A program made the translations under genes and the position numbers. From NCBI GenBank assembly GCA_018242165.1, contig JAFECL010000011.1, forward strand, positions 1-57,024: a stretch of 57,024 nucleotides of DNA, read 5' to 3'. The notes below the pieces were generated by a model. The model saw only the letters and a program-made list of their open reading frames with translations. It made no database searches and was not told the DNA's origin. This document shows positions 50,219 to 57,024 of this stretch, in pieces; position 1 is the stretch's first letter; the number at the start of each line of letters is the position of its first letter. Origin of the DNA: Pseudomonadota bacterium (GTDB lineage: Bacteria; Pseudomonadota; Alphaproteobacteria; Sphingomonadales; Sphingomonadaceae).

Positions 50219-51801
50219 GCCCGCAGCCTTTCGGCGAACAGGCGCAGCGCATTGGCGAGGAAGGCGCGCTGGCGGCCGGGATTGTCGGCGTGCAGCGGCA
50301 GCATCGAGAGGAACAGGTGGATCGTCATGGCGGTGATTTCCGGGTCACCCAGCCGCCGCCCGTTGAGGCTGAACGCGCCGGCCAGCGCGGTCACCCGGTC
50401 GAGCGACGAATCGCGGGGAAAGCCGATCGACAGGTCGCCGGCCTCGAACCCCTCGCAGCGATAGCGCCCGGCCAGGATGAAGTCATAGGCGCCGACGATC
50501 GAATGGTTGATCTTGGCCATGTCGTAACGCAGGTCGCCGAACACCGTGGGCGCCTGGCCATCGACGGTGCCGCGCGGGTCGATCACCTTGATCCGCTGGG
50601 TGCGGAAATCGTAGAACATGTTGGTGAAGCACAGGTCGCCGTGCATGATGCCCAGGAAATCGGGCGTGGCGGTGTCGATCAGCGCGGCGGTCTGCCGGGC
50701 GATTTCCAGCGGCGCGGGCATGGCGCGGCCCTGATAGCGCCAGGCGCGGTCCTCGGGAATGCCGGCCCCGGCCAGCCAGCCGCGCAGCCGGGCCTCGGTC
50801 TTGTCGGCGGTCAGCGCGGCGATGACCGGCCCCGGTGCCGCAGCCCGGCCGTGTTCCAGCCCGGTCTGCATGAAGGCGAAGATGCCCTCGAGGATGTGGC
50901 GCCAGCCGGCGCTGCCCACCGCGGCGAAGACCAGCAATTCGTGCAGCGAGGGCATCGGCAGGTATTCGATGGCATAGCCCGCCGGCTGGGCCGGCGTGGC
51001 GCCGTCGCCCGCCACCGGATCGAGCCGCCCGAGGAAGGCCGGGGTATGCATCCGCATCCGGGGCGGCAGCTGTTCGAACCAGCTGGCCTCGGCTTGCACC
51101 TTGGCGGCATCGTGGCTGCGCTTTTCGACCACCTGGTACGAGATCGCCAGCTGGTTGAACGAACGCTGGATCCGCATCGAGCAGCGCGAGCGGTAATAGG
51201 TCTGCAGGTGGCCGCAATCGAGCCAGGTGCTGACCCGTTGCAGGCGCAGCGGTCGCACCTTGCCGTAATGGTTCACCGCCCCGACGAAATCGCCCTGGCA
51301 GACCGCCAGCGCGCGGCGGAACTCCATGCCGTCGGCAAAGGCGAAATAGCCGGCCAGCACCTCGGGCTCGCTGGTGGTGCCTTCGTCGTGCTCGGCCATC
51401 ACCCCCCAGGTATAGGCCGGCGGGGCATCGCCCATGGCCAGCACGTCGCTGCCCTCGGGCAGGTCGTAGATCACCGTGTCGCCGTGCAGGATGCGGACCC
51501 CGCCGCTGGTATCGCCGATCACCTCGAGCGCATAGCGCACCGAATCGCCCAGCCGCAGCCCCTCGGGCACGCGCAGCACCTGAACCTGCAGGGCGGCCAG
51601 TCGCTCGGCATCGGCCTCGGGCAGGGCGAAGCCCATCGGCACGGTCAGGTATGCCCCGGCGCCCAGCATCTCGACCTGCAGGTCGAACAGGCGGTTGTGC
51701 CCCACCGGCAGGAAGGCCGGGGGCAGCCGCCCGAACTCGGCCGCCAGTTCGTCGGCGACATAGGAGGCCGAGGTGATCAGGATGACGGGCGGTGTGGTCA
51801 T
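50215..51801 (-). CDS. Nucleotidyltransferase-kinase fusion (glycan modification)
   Basis: A 528-residue two-domain protein. Residues 1-230 resemble a nucleotidyltransferase (PAFLPVGHNRLFDLQVEML, VRILHGDTVIYDLP, STWLDCGHLQTYY). Residues 260-528 resemble the aminoglycoside-phosphotransferase/choline-kinase fold, with MHGDLCFTNMFYD as the catalytic HGDxxxxN loop and KVIDPRG as the DxD/DFG equivalent. The pair would phosphorylate a small group and activate it with a nucleotide. It is coupled on both sides by 4-nt overlaps. The N-terminal loop lacks the classical GxGTR, so that half may be degenerate. Confidence 0.75.
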   Translation of the reverse strand: MTTPPVILITSASYVADELAAEFGRLPPAFLPVGHNRLFDLQVEMLGAGAYLTVPMGFALPEADAERLAALQVQVLRVPEGLRLGDSVRYALEVIGDTSGGVRILHGDTVIYDLPEGSDVLAMGDAPPAYTWGVMAEHDEGTTSEPEVLAGYFAFADGMEFRRALAVCQGDFVGAVNHYGKVRPLRLQRVSTWLDCGHLQTYYRSRCSMRIQRSFNQLAISYQVVEKRSHDAAKVQAEASWFEQLPPRMRMHTPAFLGRLDPVAGDGATPAQPAGYAIEYLPMPSLHELLVFAAVGSAGWRHILEGIFAFMQTGLEHGRAAAPGPVIAALTADKTEARLRGWLAGAGIPEDRAWRYQGRAMPAPLEIARQTAALIDTATPDFLGIMHGDLCFTNMFYDFRTQRIKVIDPRGTVDGQAPTVFGDLRYDMAKINHSIVGAYDFILAGRYRCEGFEAGDLSIGFPRDSSLDRVTALAGAFSLNGRRLGDPEITAMTIHLFLSMLPLHADNPGRQRAFLANALRLFAERLRA

Positions 51802-52193
51802 TTGTCGGCGTTCTCGCCGATCAGGCGCTCGACCTCGTCGGGGGCCAGCCGGACGAATTCGTCGGGGCGCAGCGCGCGATCATCGACGTAGAAGCCCTGT
51901 GGCCCGCACCATGGTTTGCCGACCAGGATCTCGTCGTGCGGCACCTCGTGGCGCTCCAGCCAGGCGGCGATCACCGGCAGGGTGTGGACGGCGATCTTGC
52001 CGACGTTGCCCTCGTAGGTCCGCATGTTGCGCGCGGTGAGGATGCAGATGGTGTAGCCCATCGCGCGATAGTCGCGCAGCCGGGCGATCACGTCGAGCCG
52101 GGGGCGGCGTTCGGGATAGGGCAGCGCCGGATCGTCGTGGGTCAGCGTCCCGTCGAGGTCGATGACGATGCGGTTGGCGGCGGGCTGGGTCAT
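51798..52193 (-). CDS. HAD-superfamily phosphatase of capsule type
   Basis: A 131-residue HAD hydrolase: IVIDLDGTLTHD supplies motif I (DxDGT), TICILTARNMRTY motif II, and GKPWCGPQGFYVDDRAL combines the motif III Lys with the acidic motif IV. Proteins like this are annotated as capsule biosynthesis phosphatases. It would dephosphorylate a sugar or linker intermediate for the neighbouring kinase and nucleotidyltransferases. Confidence 0.85.
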   Translation of the reverse strand: MTQPAANRIVIDLDGTLTHDDPALPYPERRPRLDVIARLRDYRAMGYTICILTARNMRTYEGNVGKIAVHTLPVIAAWLERHEVPHDEILVGKPWCGPQGFYVDDRALRPDEFVRLAPDEVERLIGENADK

Positions 52194-53164
52194 CGGCGGG
52201 CTTCGGCTTCCTGGCAGGCGTCAAGGTGCTGGCGGATCCGGATCCGCAGCGGATCGTCGATCCGCCGTTCGACCCGCTTGATCCCGTGGTAGGTCAGCGC
52301 GCCGCGCGGCGGGGCGGAATGGGCCCAGTCGGGCTCGGTCAGCGGCTTGCCGGCAATGATCGCCTCGACATCGCGCAGCGCCGCGCTGGTGCCCTTCAGC
52401 CGCCCCTCCAGCCGGGCCATGGCCTTGTGCAGCAGCCAGGCCGGCGCGGTGTTGCGCAGCGGCCCCGGCAGCAGCCCCACCGCGGACGAGCCCATGATGT
52501 GGGCGCGCATCAGCACATAGGGGTGGCCGGTGGATGGCACGCCGTGGTTGGCGGCATAGGTGGCGAACAGCATTTCCTCGGCGATCGGCGGCAGCAGCCG
52601 GGCGAGTTCGGGCGCGGCACGCATCCGCGCGGCCAGCTCGGCCACCACGGCATAGGGGAAGGTCGAACCCTCGATCTGGCTGCCCACCGCCCGCGTGCAG
52701 TCCAGCGCGGCCAGCAGCTCGGCAAAGCCCGGGGTGCGGCAATACTTGCGCCCGGTCGACCAGCGCGAGGCCGGGCTGATCTCGCGCTGGCCATACCAGG
52801 CCAGGCCGGGCCGGCCCATTTCGGGCAGGCGGACCAGCAGCATGTCGTTCGAAGAGTGAAAGCTGACCGAGCTGTCGGCCGTGCAGTAATCGGCCAGCGC
52901 GGCAATATTGGCGAGGTGGGCCTCGACGATCCCGCCCCACTGGGTCTTGACCGAGACGGGATTGACCCGGGCGCGCGTCAGGCCGGCTTCGGCCAGGGCT
53001 GCCGCCAGCGCCTCGTGCGTGAAGTCGGCCGAGGGGGAACGGTGCAGCATGACCACCGCCTGCGGCGCAAAGAACGCGAGGTTGCGGCACTGGTCGACGA
53101 TGACGGGAAGCTGCTCGTGGACCAGCAGCGAGATGGCATGTTTCGCCGGAAATGGCCTCTCCAT
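52190..53164 (-). CDS. Glycosyltransferase-like protein of the glycan cassette
   Basis: A 324-residue soluble protein. The N-terminal HAISLLVHEQLPVIVDQCRNLAFFAPQAVVMLHRSPSADF and the later KTQWGGIVEAHLANIAAL and VSFHSSNDMLLVR follow the plan of core-2/I-branching-type (GT14-like) glycosyltransferases: a Rossmann start, a WGG motif, then an acidic segment. The match is by pattern only. ATG at 53164 is preferred because a TTGACA promoter overlaps the alternative TTG at 53227. It is the first gene of the cassette. Confidence 0.6.
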   Translation of the reverse strand: MERPFPAKHAISLLVHEQLPVIVDQCRNLAFFAPQAVVMLHRSPSADFTHEALAAALAEAGLTRARVNPVSVKTQWGGIVEAHLANIAALADYCTADSSVSFHSSNDMLLVRLPEMGRPGLAWYGQREISPASRWSTGRKYCRTPGFAELLAALDCTRAVGSQIEGSTFPYAVVAELAARMRAAPELARLLPPIAEEMLFATYAANHGVPSTGHPYVLMRAHIMGSSAVGLLPGPLRNTAPAWLLHKAMARLEGRLKGTSAALRDVEAIIAGKPLTEPDWAHSAPPRGALTYHGIKRVERRIDDPLRIRIRQHLDACQEAEARR

Positions 53165-53198
53165 GTCGCGCCCAGATCCGTTGCCGCCGTCCGGGGGC

Positions 53199-53227
53199 GC
53201 TATGCCTTCGATCGCCGGGGTTGTCAA
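53199..53227 (-). promoter_or_regulatory. Promoter of the glycan cassette
   Basis: On the minus strand, TTGACA (53227-53222), a 17-bp spacer and CATAGC (53204-53199), 35 bp before the ATG at 53164. Confidence 0.5.
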
Positions 53228-53296
53228 AATCGAACCGCGCCGGGGTTGGCCGATTTTGGGTCAGTTTTGTGGGGTCGCACGGCTGGCAGGCGCGCC

Positions 53297-54190
53297 TCAG
53301 CGGGCAGGGATTGCCCCGGGGCGCATCACCGTCCAGCCGGCCAGCCGATGCCCGGCCTGGGCAGCCTCGGCGGGGGGCAGGCCCTTCAGGCGGGCATCGA
53401 GATAGCCGGCATCGAAGGCATCGCCGGCGCCGCTGGTGTCGACCGGGCGCAGCACTTCGGGCGGTGGGCTGGAGGTGCCATCGGGCAGCAGGCAGCCCGC
53501 CGCGCCAAGCTTGACCACCACTTCGGCGCAGCCCAGCCCCTGCCAATGGGCGGCCACCGCCGGGGCATCGCCAGCGCCGCCCAGCGCGGCCTCGTCCTCC
53601 AGCGTCGGCAGGCCGATATCGGCCCGGGCGATCGCCCGGTCGCGCCAGTGGCGGGCCGCTACCGCATCGCCCCACAGCCGGGCGCGGTAATTGCCGTCAA
53701 AAGCGACCTGGCCGCCGCCACCGCGGACCCGTTCGGCCAGCGCCAGCAACGCCTCGCGCCCGGCGTCGGGCAGGATGGCGAGGCTGATCAGCGAAAAGAC
53801 CAGCAGCCGGGCCGCGCTGGCGCGTTCCGCCATTGCCGCGCTGCCGGGCAGGGCGAACATCGCCCGCGCTGCGCTGGCTTCGCGCCAATAGGCAAAGCTG
53901 CGCTCGCCCTGATCGTCGGTGCTGATTGCGTAGAGCCCGGGCAGCCGGGCGGGATCGCGCAGCACCAGGCTGGTATCGACCCCCTCGCCGGCCCAGCGCG
54001 CCAGCATCTCGTCGCTGAACGGATCGTTGCCCAGCGCGGTGAGATAGCCGACCGGGTTGCCGGCGCGGGCGAGGTGCACCGCGACGTTCAGCGTATCGCC
54101 GGCGCTGCCCAGCGCCCAGCCCGTGCCGGCGCGGGCCAGCTCGAGCATCCCCTCGCCACAGCAGACGATCGCGGGGCAGGGTGCGGCCAT
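53297..54190 (-). CDS. kdgK: 2-Keto-3-deoxygluconate kinase (PfkB family)
   Basis: A 297-residue ribokinase-family protein that phosphorylates KDG to KDPG. Landmarks are CCGEGMLELA at the start, GSAGDTLNVAVHLARAG for substrate binding, VAFDGNYRARLW, and VDTSGAGDAFDAGYLDA with the catalytic Asp and anion hole. It starts 8 bp after the mannonate dehydratase stop, so it is the second gene of that operon and takes its product. ATG at 54190 follows AAGG; seven more residues are possible upstream. Confidence 0.92.
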   Translation of the reverse strand: MAAPCPAIVCCGEGMLELARAGTGWALGSAGDTLNVAVHLARAGNPVGYLTALGNDPFSDEMLARWAGEGVDTSLVLRDPARLPGLYAISTDDQGERSFAYWREASAARAMFALPGSAAMAERASAARLLVFSLISLAILPDAGREALLALAERVRGGGGQVAFDGNYRARLWGDAVAARHWRDRAIARADIGLPTLEDEAALGGAGDAPAVAAHWQGLGCAEVVVKLGAAGCLLPDGTSSPPPEVLRPVDTSGAGDAFDAGYLDARLKGLPPAEAAQAGHRLAGWTVMRPGAIPAR

Positions 54191-54198
54191 GGCTGGCC

Positions 54199-55407
54199 TT
54201 ACCAGTTCCACATGGTGCCGTCGGCCAGCCGGGCGACCGGCAGGTAGGCGGGCTTGTAGGGATACTTGGCCGCCAGCGCCTCGTCGATGTCGACCCCGTG
54301 GCCCGGGGTTTCGCCACAGGTCAGGAAACCGTCGGCAAAGGCATAGTCATGCGGGAAGACCGCATCGGTTTCCTCGGTATGGCGCATGTATTCCTGGATG
54401 CCGAAGTTGGGCACCCAGGTGCCGAAATGCAGCGCGCAGCCCATGGTCACCGGCGACAGGTCGGTGGCGCCGTGGCAGCCGGTGCGGACCTGATAGAGGC
54501 TGGCCAGATCGGCGATGCGGCGCAGGTGGGTGATCCCCCCGGCGCCGACCACAGTGGCGCGGATATAGTCGATCAGCTGGTTCTGTATCAGATCCTTGGC
54601 ATCCCAGATGGTGTTGAACACCTCGCCGACAGCCAAGGGCGTGGTGGTGTGCTGGCGCACCAGCTTGAAGGCTTCCTGGTTTTCGGCCGGGGTGCAATCC
54701 TCCAGCCAGAACAGCCGGAAGGGTTCCAGCGCCTTGCCCAGCGTCGCGGCTTCCTGCGGGGTATAGCGGTGGTGGCCATCGTGCAGCAGGTGATGGTCAA
54801 AGCCGTAGGTCTCGCGCAGCTTTTCGAACAGCCTGGGCACGTGGTTCAGCGCCTTGGCGGTATCCCAGCCGGTGACACTGGGCAGCGCGGCATCGGCCGG
54901 CTCATAGAACAGCTTGCCGCGCCCGACGCCATAGGCATCCTTGATCCCGGGCACCCCGGTCTGGGCGCGGATCGCCTTGTAGCCAAGGTCGATATAGTGG
55001 CCCACCGCCTCGACCGTTTCGCCGATGTCACTGCCGTTGGCATGACCATAGACCATCACCCGGTCGCGGCTCTTGCCGCCCAGCAGCTGGTACAGCGGCA
55101 TCCCTGCCGCCTTGGCCTTGATATCCCACAGCGCCATGTCGACCGCCGCGATCGCCCGCATGGTGACCGGGCCGCGCCGCCAGTAGGCCCCGCGATAGAG
55201 ATATTGCCAGATATCCTCGATCCGGCTGGCATCCATCCCGATCAGGCAGGGGATGACGTGATCCTCGAGGTACGAGACCACCGACTTCTCGCGCCCGTTG
55301 AGCGTGGCATCGCCGATCCCGTACAGGCCCTGGTCGGTCATCACCTTCAGGGTGACGAAGTTGCGCCCCGGGCAGGTGACGATGACTCGGGCCTCGGTTA
55401 TCTTCAT
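54199..55407 (-). CDS. manD: D-mannonate dehydratase (enolase superfamily ManD)
   Basis: A 402-residue enzyme converting D-mannonate to 2-keto-3-deoxygluconate. Metal ligands Asp210 (LLHDGHH), Glu236 (FWLEDCTP) and Glu262 (AVGEVFNT), and catalytic Arg147, Tyr159 and His212, all fall at the exact numbering published for the Novosphingobium aromaticivorans ManD, so length and register are fully conserved. This places it in the high-activity class. It replaces the unrelated UxuA. It leads the minus-strand operon with kdgK. Confidence 0.97.
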   Translation of the reverse strand: MKITEARVIVTCPGRNFVTLKVMTDQGLYGIGDATLNGREKSVVSYLEDHVIPCLIGMDASRIEDIWQYLYRGAYWRRGPVTMRAIAAVDMALWDIKAKAAGMPLYQLLGGKSRDRVMVYGHANGSDIGETVEAVGHYIDLGYKAIRAQTGVPGIKDAYGVGRGKLFYEPADAALPSVTGWDTAKALNHVPRLFEKLRETYGFDHHLLHDGHHRYTPQEAATLGKALEPFRLFWLEDCTPAENQEAFKLVRQHTTTPLAVGEVFNTIWDAKDLIQNQLIDYIRATVVGAGGITHLRRIADLASLYQVRTGCHGATDLSPVTMGCALHFGTWVPNFGIQEYMRHTEETDAVFPHDYAFADGFLTCGETPGHGVDIDEALAAKYPYKPAYLPVARLADGTMWNW

Positions 55408-55514
55408 GGCGAATGTCCATCCATCGGCTGCGTGGCAGATTGCGCCCCTCCATTGACAAGTCCGGTTTGGTCAGTCAAGTTATTTGAATTGGCATTACCA
55501 AAAATGAGGTAACG
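55408..55514. promoter_or_regulatory. Divergent promoter region of the hexuronate genes
   Basis: The 107-bp gap between manD and uxuB holds TTGACA at 55453-55458 (plus strand) in an AT-rich stretch, a TTACC-N8-GGTAA inverted repeat (55495-55512) overlapping the uxuB ribosome-binding site, and GAGG about 6 nt before its ATG. The inverted repeat could be an operator, but the arms are only 5 bp. Confidence 0.4.
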
Positions 55515-56900
55515 ATGCGGCTCTCGCCTGCCTGTCTGGGTGGCCTTCCCACCGGCATCACGCGCCCCGGCTATGACCGCGCGGCGCAAGCGGTGGGCAT
55601 CGTCCATTTCGGGATCGGGGCGTTCCACCGCGCGCACATGGCCTGGTACACCGACCGGGCCATGGCGGCGGGGGATCGGGACTGGATGATCACCGGGGTG
55701 TCGCTCCGCTCGGCCGGGGTGGCAGAGCAGCTCAACCCGCAGGGCGGGCTCTATACGCTGGCCGAGCGGTCGGCCCGGGGTACCGCGCTGGCGGTGATCG
55801 GCGCGGTGCGCGAAGTGCTGGTGGCCAGCCGCGAGGGCGCGGCGGTGGTGGCCGCGCTGGCCGTTCCGGCGACGCGGATCGCCAGCTTTACCATCACCGA
55901 GAAGGGCTATTGCCGCCGGGCCGATGGCAGCCTTGACTTGGCCCTGGCCGATCAGGGCTTCTACCCGCTGCTGGCCGAGGGGCTGGCCCGTCGCCAGGCC
56001 GCCGGGCTGGGTGGCTTGACCCTGCTGTCGTGCGACAACCTGGCCGACAATGGCCAGCAGCTCGAACGGCTGATGGGCGCATACCTCGCCGCGCGGATGC
56101 CCGCGCTGGCCCCCTGGTTCGCCGGGAACTGCACCTGCCCGGCGACGATGATCGATCGGATCGTGCCGGCCACCACCCCCGCTGATCTGGCCGAGGTGGC
56201 CGGGGCGCTGGGCCTGAGCGACGCGGCCGCCGTGGTCACCGAGCCGTTCAGCCAATGGGTGATCGAAGACCGCTTCGCCGGCCCGCGCCCGCGCTGGGAA
56301 GCGGTTGGCGCCGAACTGGTGGCCCAGGTCGCCCCCTATGAAAGCGCCAAGCTGCGGATGCTCAACGGCGCCCATTCGGCGCTGGCCTATCTCGGGCTGC
56401 GGCACGGACACACCTTTGTCCACCAGGCGGTGGCCGATCCGGCGATCCGCCCCCTGATCGAGCGCCTGATGCGCGTCGAGGCGGCGCCCACCGTCGCCGC
56501 CGCGCCGGGGCACGATCTGGCCGCCTATGCCGATGCCCTGCTGGCCCGCTTTGCCAATCCGGCGCTGAACCACCGCCTGATCCAGATCGCGATGGACGGC
56601 AGCCAGAAGGTGCCGCAGCGCTGGCTGGAAACGCTGGCCGAACAGCAGCGGCGCGGGCAGGACTGTCCGGCGATCCTTGCCGCGCTGGCCGGCTGGCTGC
56701 GCCACCTGCGCGGCGACAATGCCGAACCCTGGGGCCCGGTCGACGATCCGCTGGCCCAGCCGCTGGCCGATGCCTGGCGCCACCACGGCGCCGGCGGCAT
56801 CGTTGCCGCGCTGTTCGGCCCGGCGGGTCTGGTCAGCGCCACCTGGACCCCGACCGCCGCCGATCACGCCACCCTGGCCCAGCTGCTGGAGGCGGCATGA
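55515..56900 (+). CDS. uxuB: Fructuronate reductase (mannitol dehydrogenase family)
   Basis: A 461-residue NAD-dependent enzyme that interconverts D-fructuronate and D-mannonate. The Rossmann start is GIVHFGIGAFHRAHMAWYTD. The family active site KLRMLNGAHSALAYLG holds the catalytic Lys with Asn and His in the K-x4-N-x2-H pattern. Divergence from manD, which uses its product, favours UxuB over mannitol or altronate dehydrogenases. The stop overlaps the transporter start by ATGA. Confidence 0.92.
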   Translation: MRLSPACLGGLPTGITRPGYDRAAQAVGIVHFGIGAFHRAHMAWYTDRAMAAGDRDWMITGVSLRSAGVAEQLNPQGGLYTLAERSARGTALAVIGAVREVLVASREGAAVVAALAVPATRIASFTITEKGYCRRADGSLDLALADQGFYPLLAEGLARRQAAGLGGLTLLSCDNLADNGQQLERLMGAYLAARMPALAPWFAGNCTCPATMIDRIVPATTPADLAEVAGALGLSDAAAVVTEPFSQWVIEDRFAGPRPRWEAVGAELVAQVAPYESAKLRMLNGAHSALAYLGLRHGHTFVHQAVADPAIRPLIERLMRVEAAPTVAAAPGHDLAAYADALLARFANPALNHRLIQIAMDGSQKVPQRWLETLAEQQRRGQDCPAILAALAGWLRHLRGDNAEPWGPVDDPLAQPLADAWRHHGAGGIVAALFGPAGLVSATWTPTAADHATLAQLLEAA

Positions 56901-57024
56901 TGGCCAACCGGGGCGCCCTGTTGCGGGCCAACCTGCGCTGGCAGGTGATCGCGCTGATCTTCGTCGGCACGATCCTCAACTACCTCGCGCGCAATTCGCT
57001 GGGGGTGCTGGCCCCGGTGCTGAA
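56897..57024 (+). CDS. Hexuronate transporter, MFS (truncated by the window)
   Basis: Only the first 42 residues are present. A basic N-terminus is followed by a helix with ALIFVGTILNYLARNSLGVLAPVLK, the NYLxR-type motif of the anion:cation symporter (ACS) subfamily that includes ExuT. ATG overlaps the uxuB stop by 4 nt (a second in-frame ATG is at 56900). The context points to glucuronate or galacturonate uptake. Confidence 0.8.
   Translation, partial: MMANRGALLRANLRWQVIALIFVGTILNYLARNSLGVLAPVL

Noticed and set aside
1..57024. CRISPR array or insertion sequence
   Set aside because: No regularly spaced repeats of 25-40 bp and no transposase gene were seen on either strand.

Overview
The window is high-GC alphaproteobacterial DNA. 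It is most likely from a sphingomonad (Novosphingobium/Sphingomonas-like). The D-mannonate dehydratase carries every catalytic residue at the numbering known for the Novosphingobium aromaticivorans enzyme. A DUF5818-like protein, a TonB-receptor sugar locus with a tryptophan-halogenase-like protein, and heme genes beside a mitofilin-like gene also fit. No search was run, so the taxonomic call is inference.

Layout. (1) 1-3.8 kb: a flagellar operon behind a near-perfect sigma-54 promoter (transglycosylase, flhA, fliA). (2) 3.8-15 kb: a microaerobic respiration block. It holds an Fe-S FNR-type regulator, an OmpW-like porin, FNR boxes, the complete ccoNOQP-ccoGHIS set with a small Cys-rich protein fused to the operon end, then hemN. 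(3) 15-27 kb: housekeeping genes (DsbD-like reductase, PafA-like phosphatase, UbiH-like hydroxylase, mitofilin-like protein, hemD, hemC, tsaD, gpsA, a polysaccharide flippase, an HhH protein) ending at a tRNA-Gly gene.

(4) 27.1-38.2 kb: an 11.05-kb integrated element bounded by 51-bp direct repeats of the tRNA-Gly 3' end. It has a P4-type integrase, an AlpA-like regulator, a D5/DUF5906-type helicase, small and large terminase subunits and a few unknown genes, but no capsid, portal, tail or lysis genes. That composition suggests a phage satellite (PICI/P4-like) or a strongly reduced prophage. At its tRNA end it carries an AT-richer defence cassette: a C5 cytosine methylase, a Vsr endonuclease and a convergent putative restriction enzyme. 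It also contains a possible iteron origin, three paired GGGGAGCA sites, a strongly structured putative RNA at 29765-29936 and a small gene split by a -1 frameshift at a slippery heptamer. I consider this element the most novel part of the window.

(5) 38.2-49.5 kb: a TMEM175-like channel, then a beta-glucan utilisation locus. It has a LacI regulator with two inverted copies of its probable operator, a TonB receptor, GH3, a halogenase-like flavoprotein, GH30 and a sugar MFS transporter. (6) 49.5-53.2 kb: a tightly overlapping four-gene minus-strand cassette (NTP transferase, NTP transferase-kinase fusion, HAD phosphatase, glycosyltransferase-like protein) that looks like surface-glycan modification. 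(7) 53.3-57 kb: hexuronate catabolism (KDG kinase, mannonate dehydratase, divergent fructuronate reductase, and a transporter cut by the window end).
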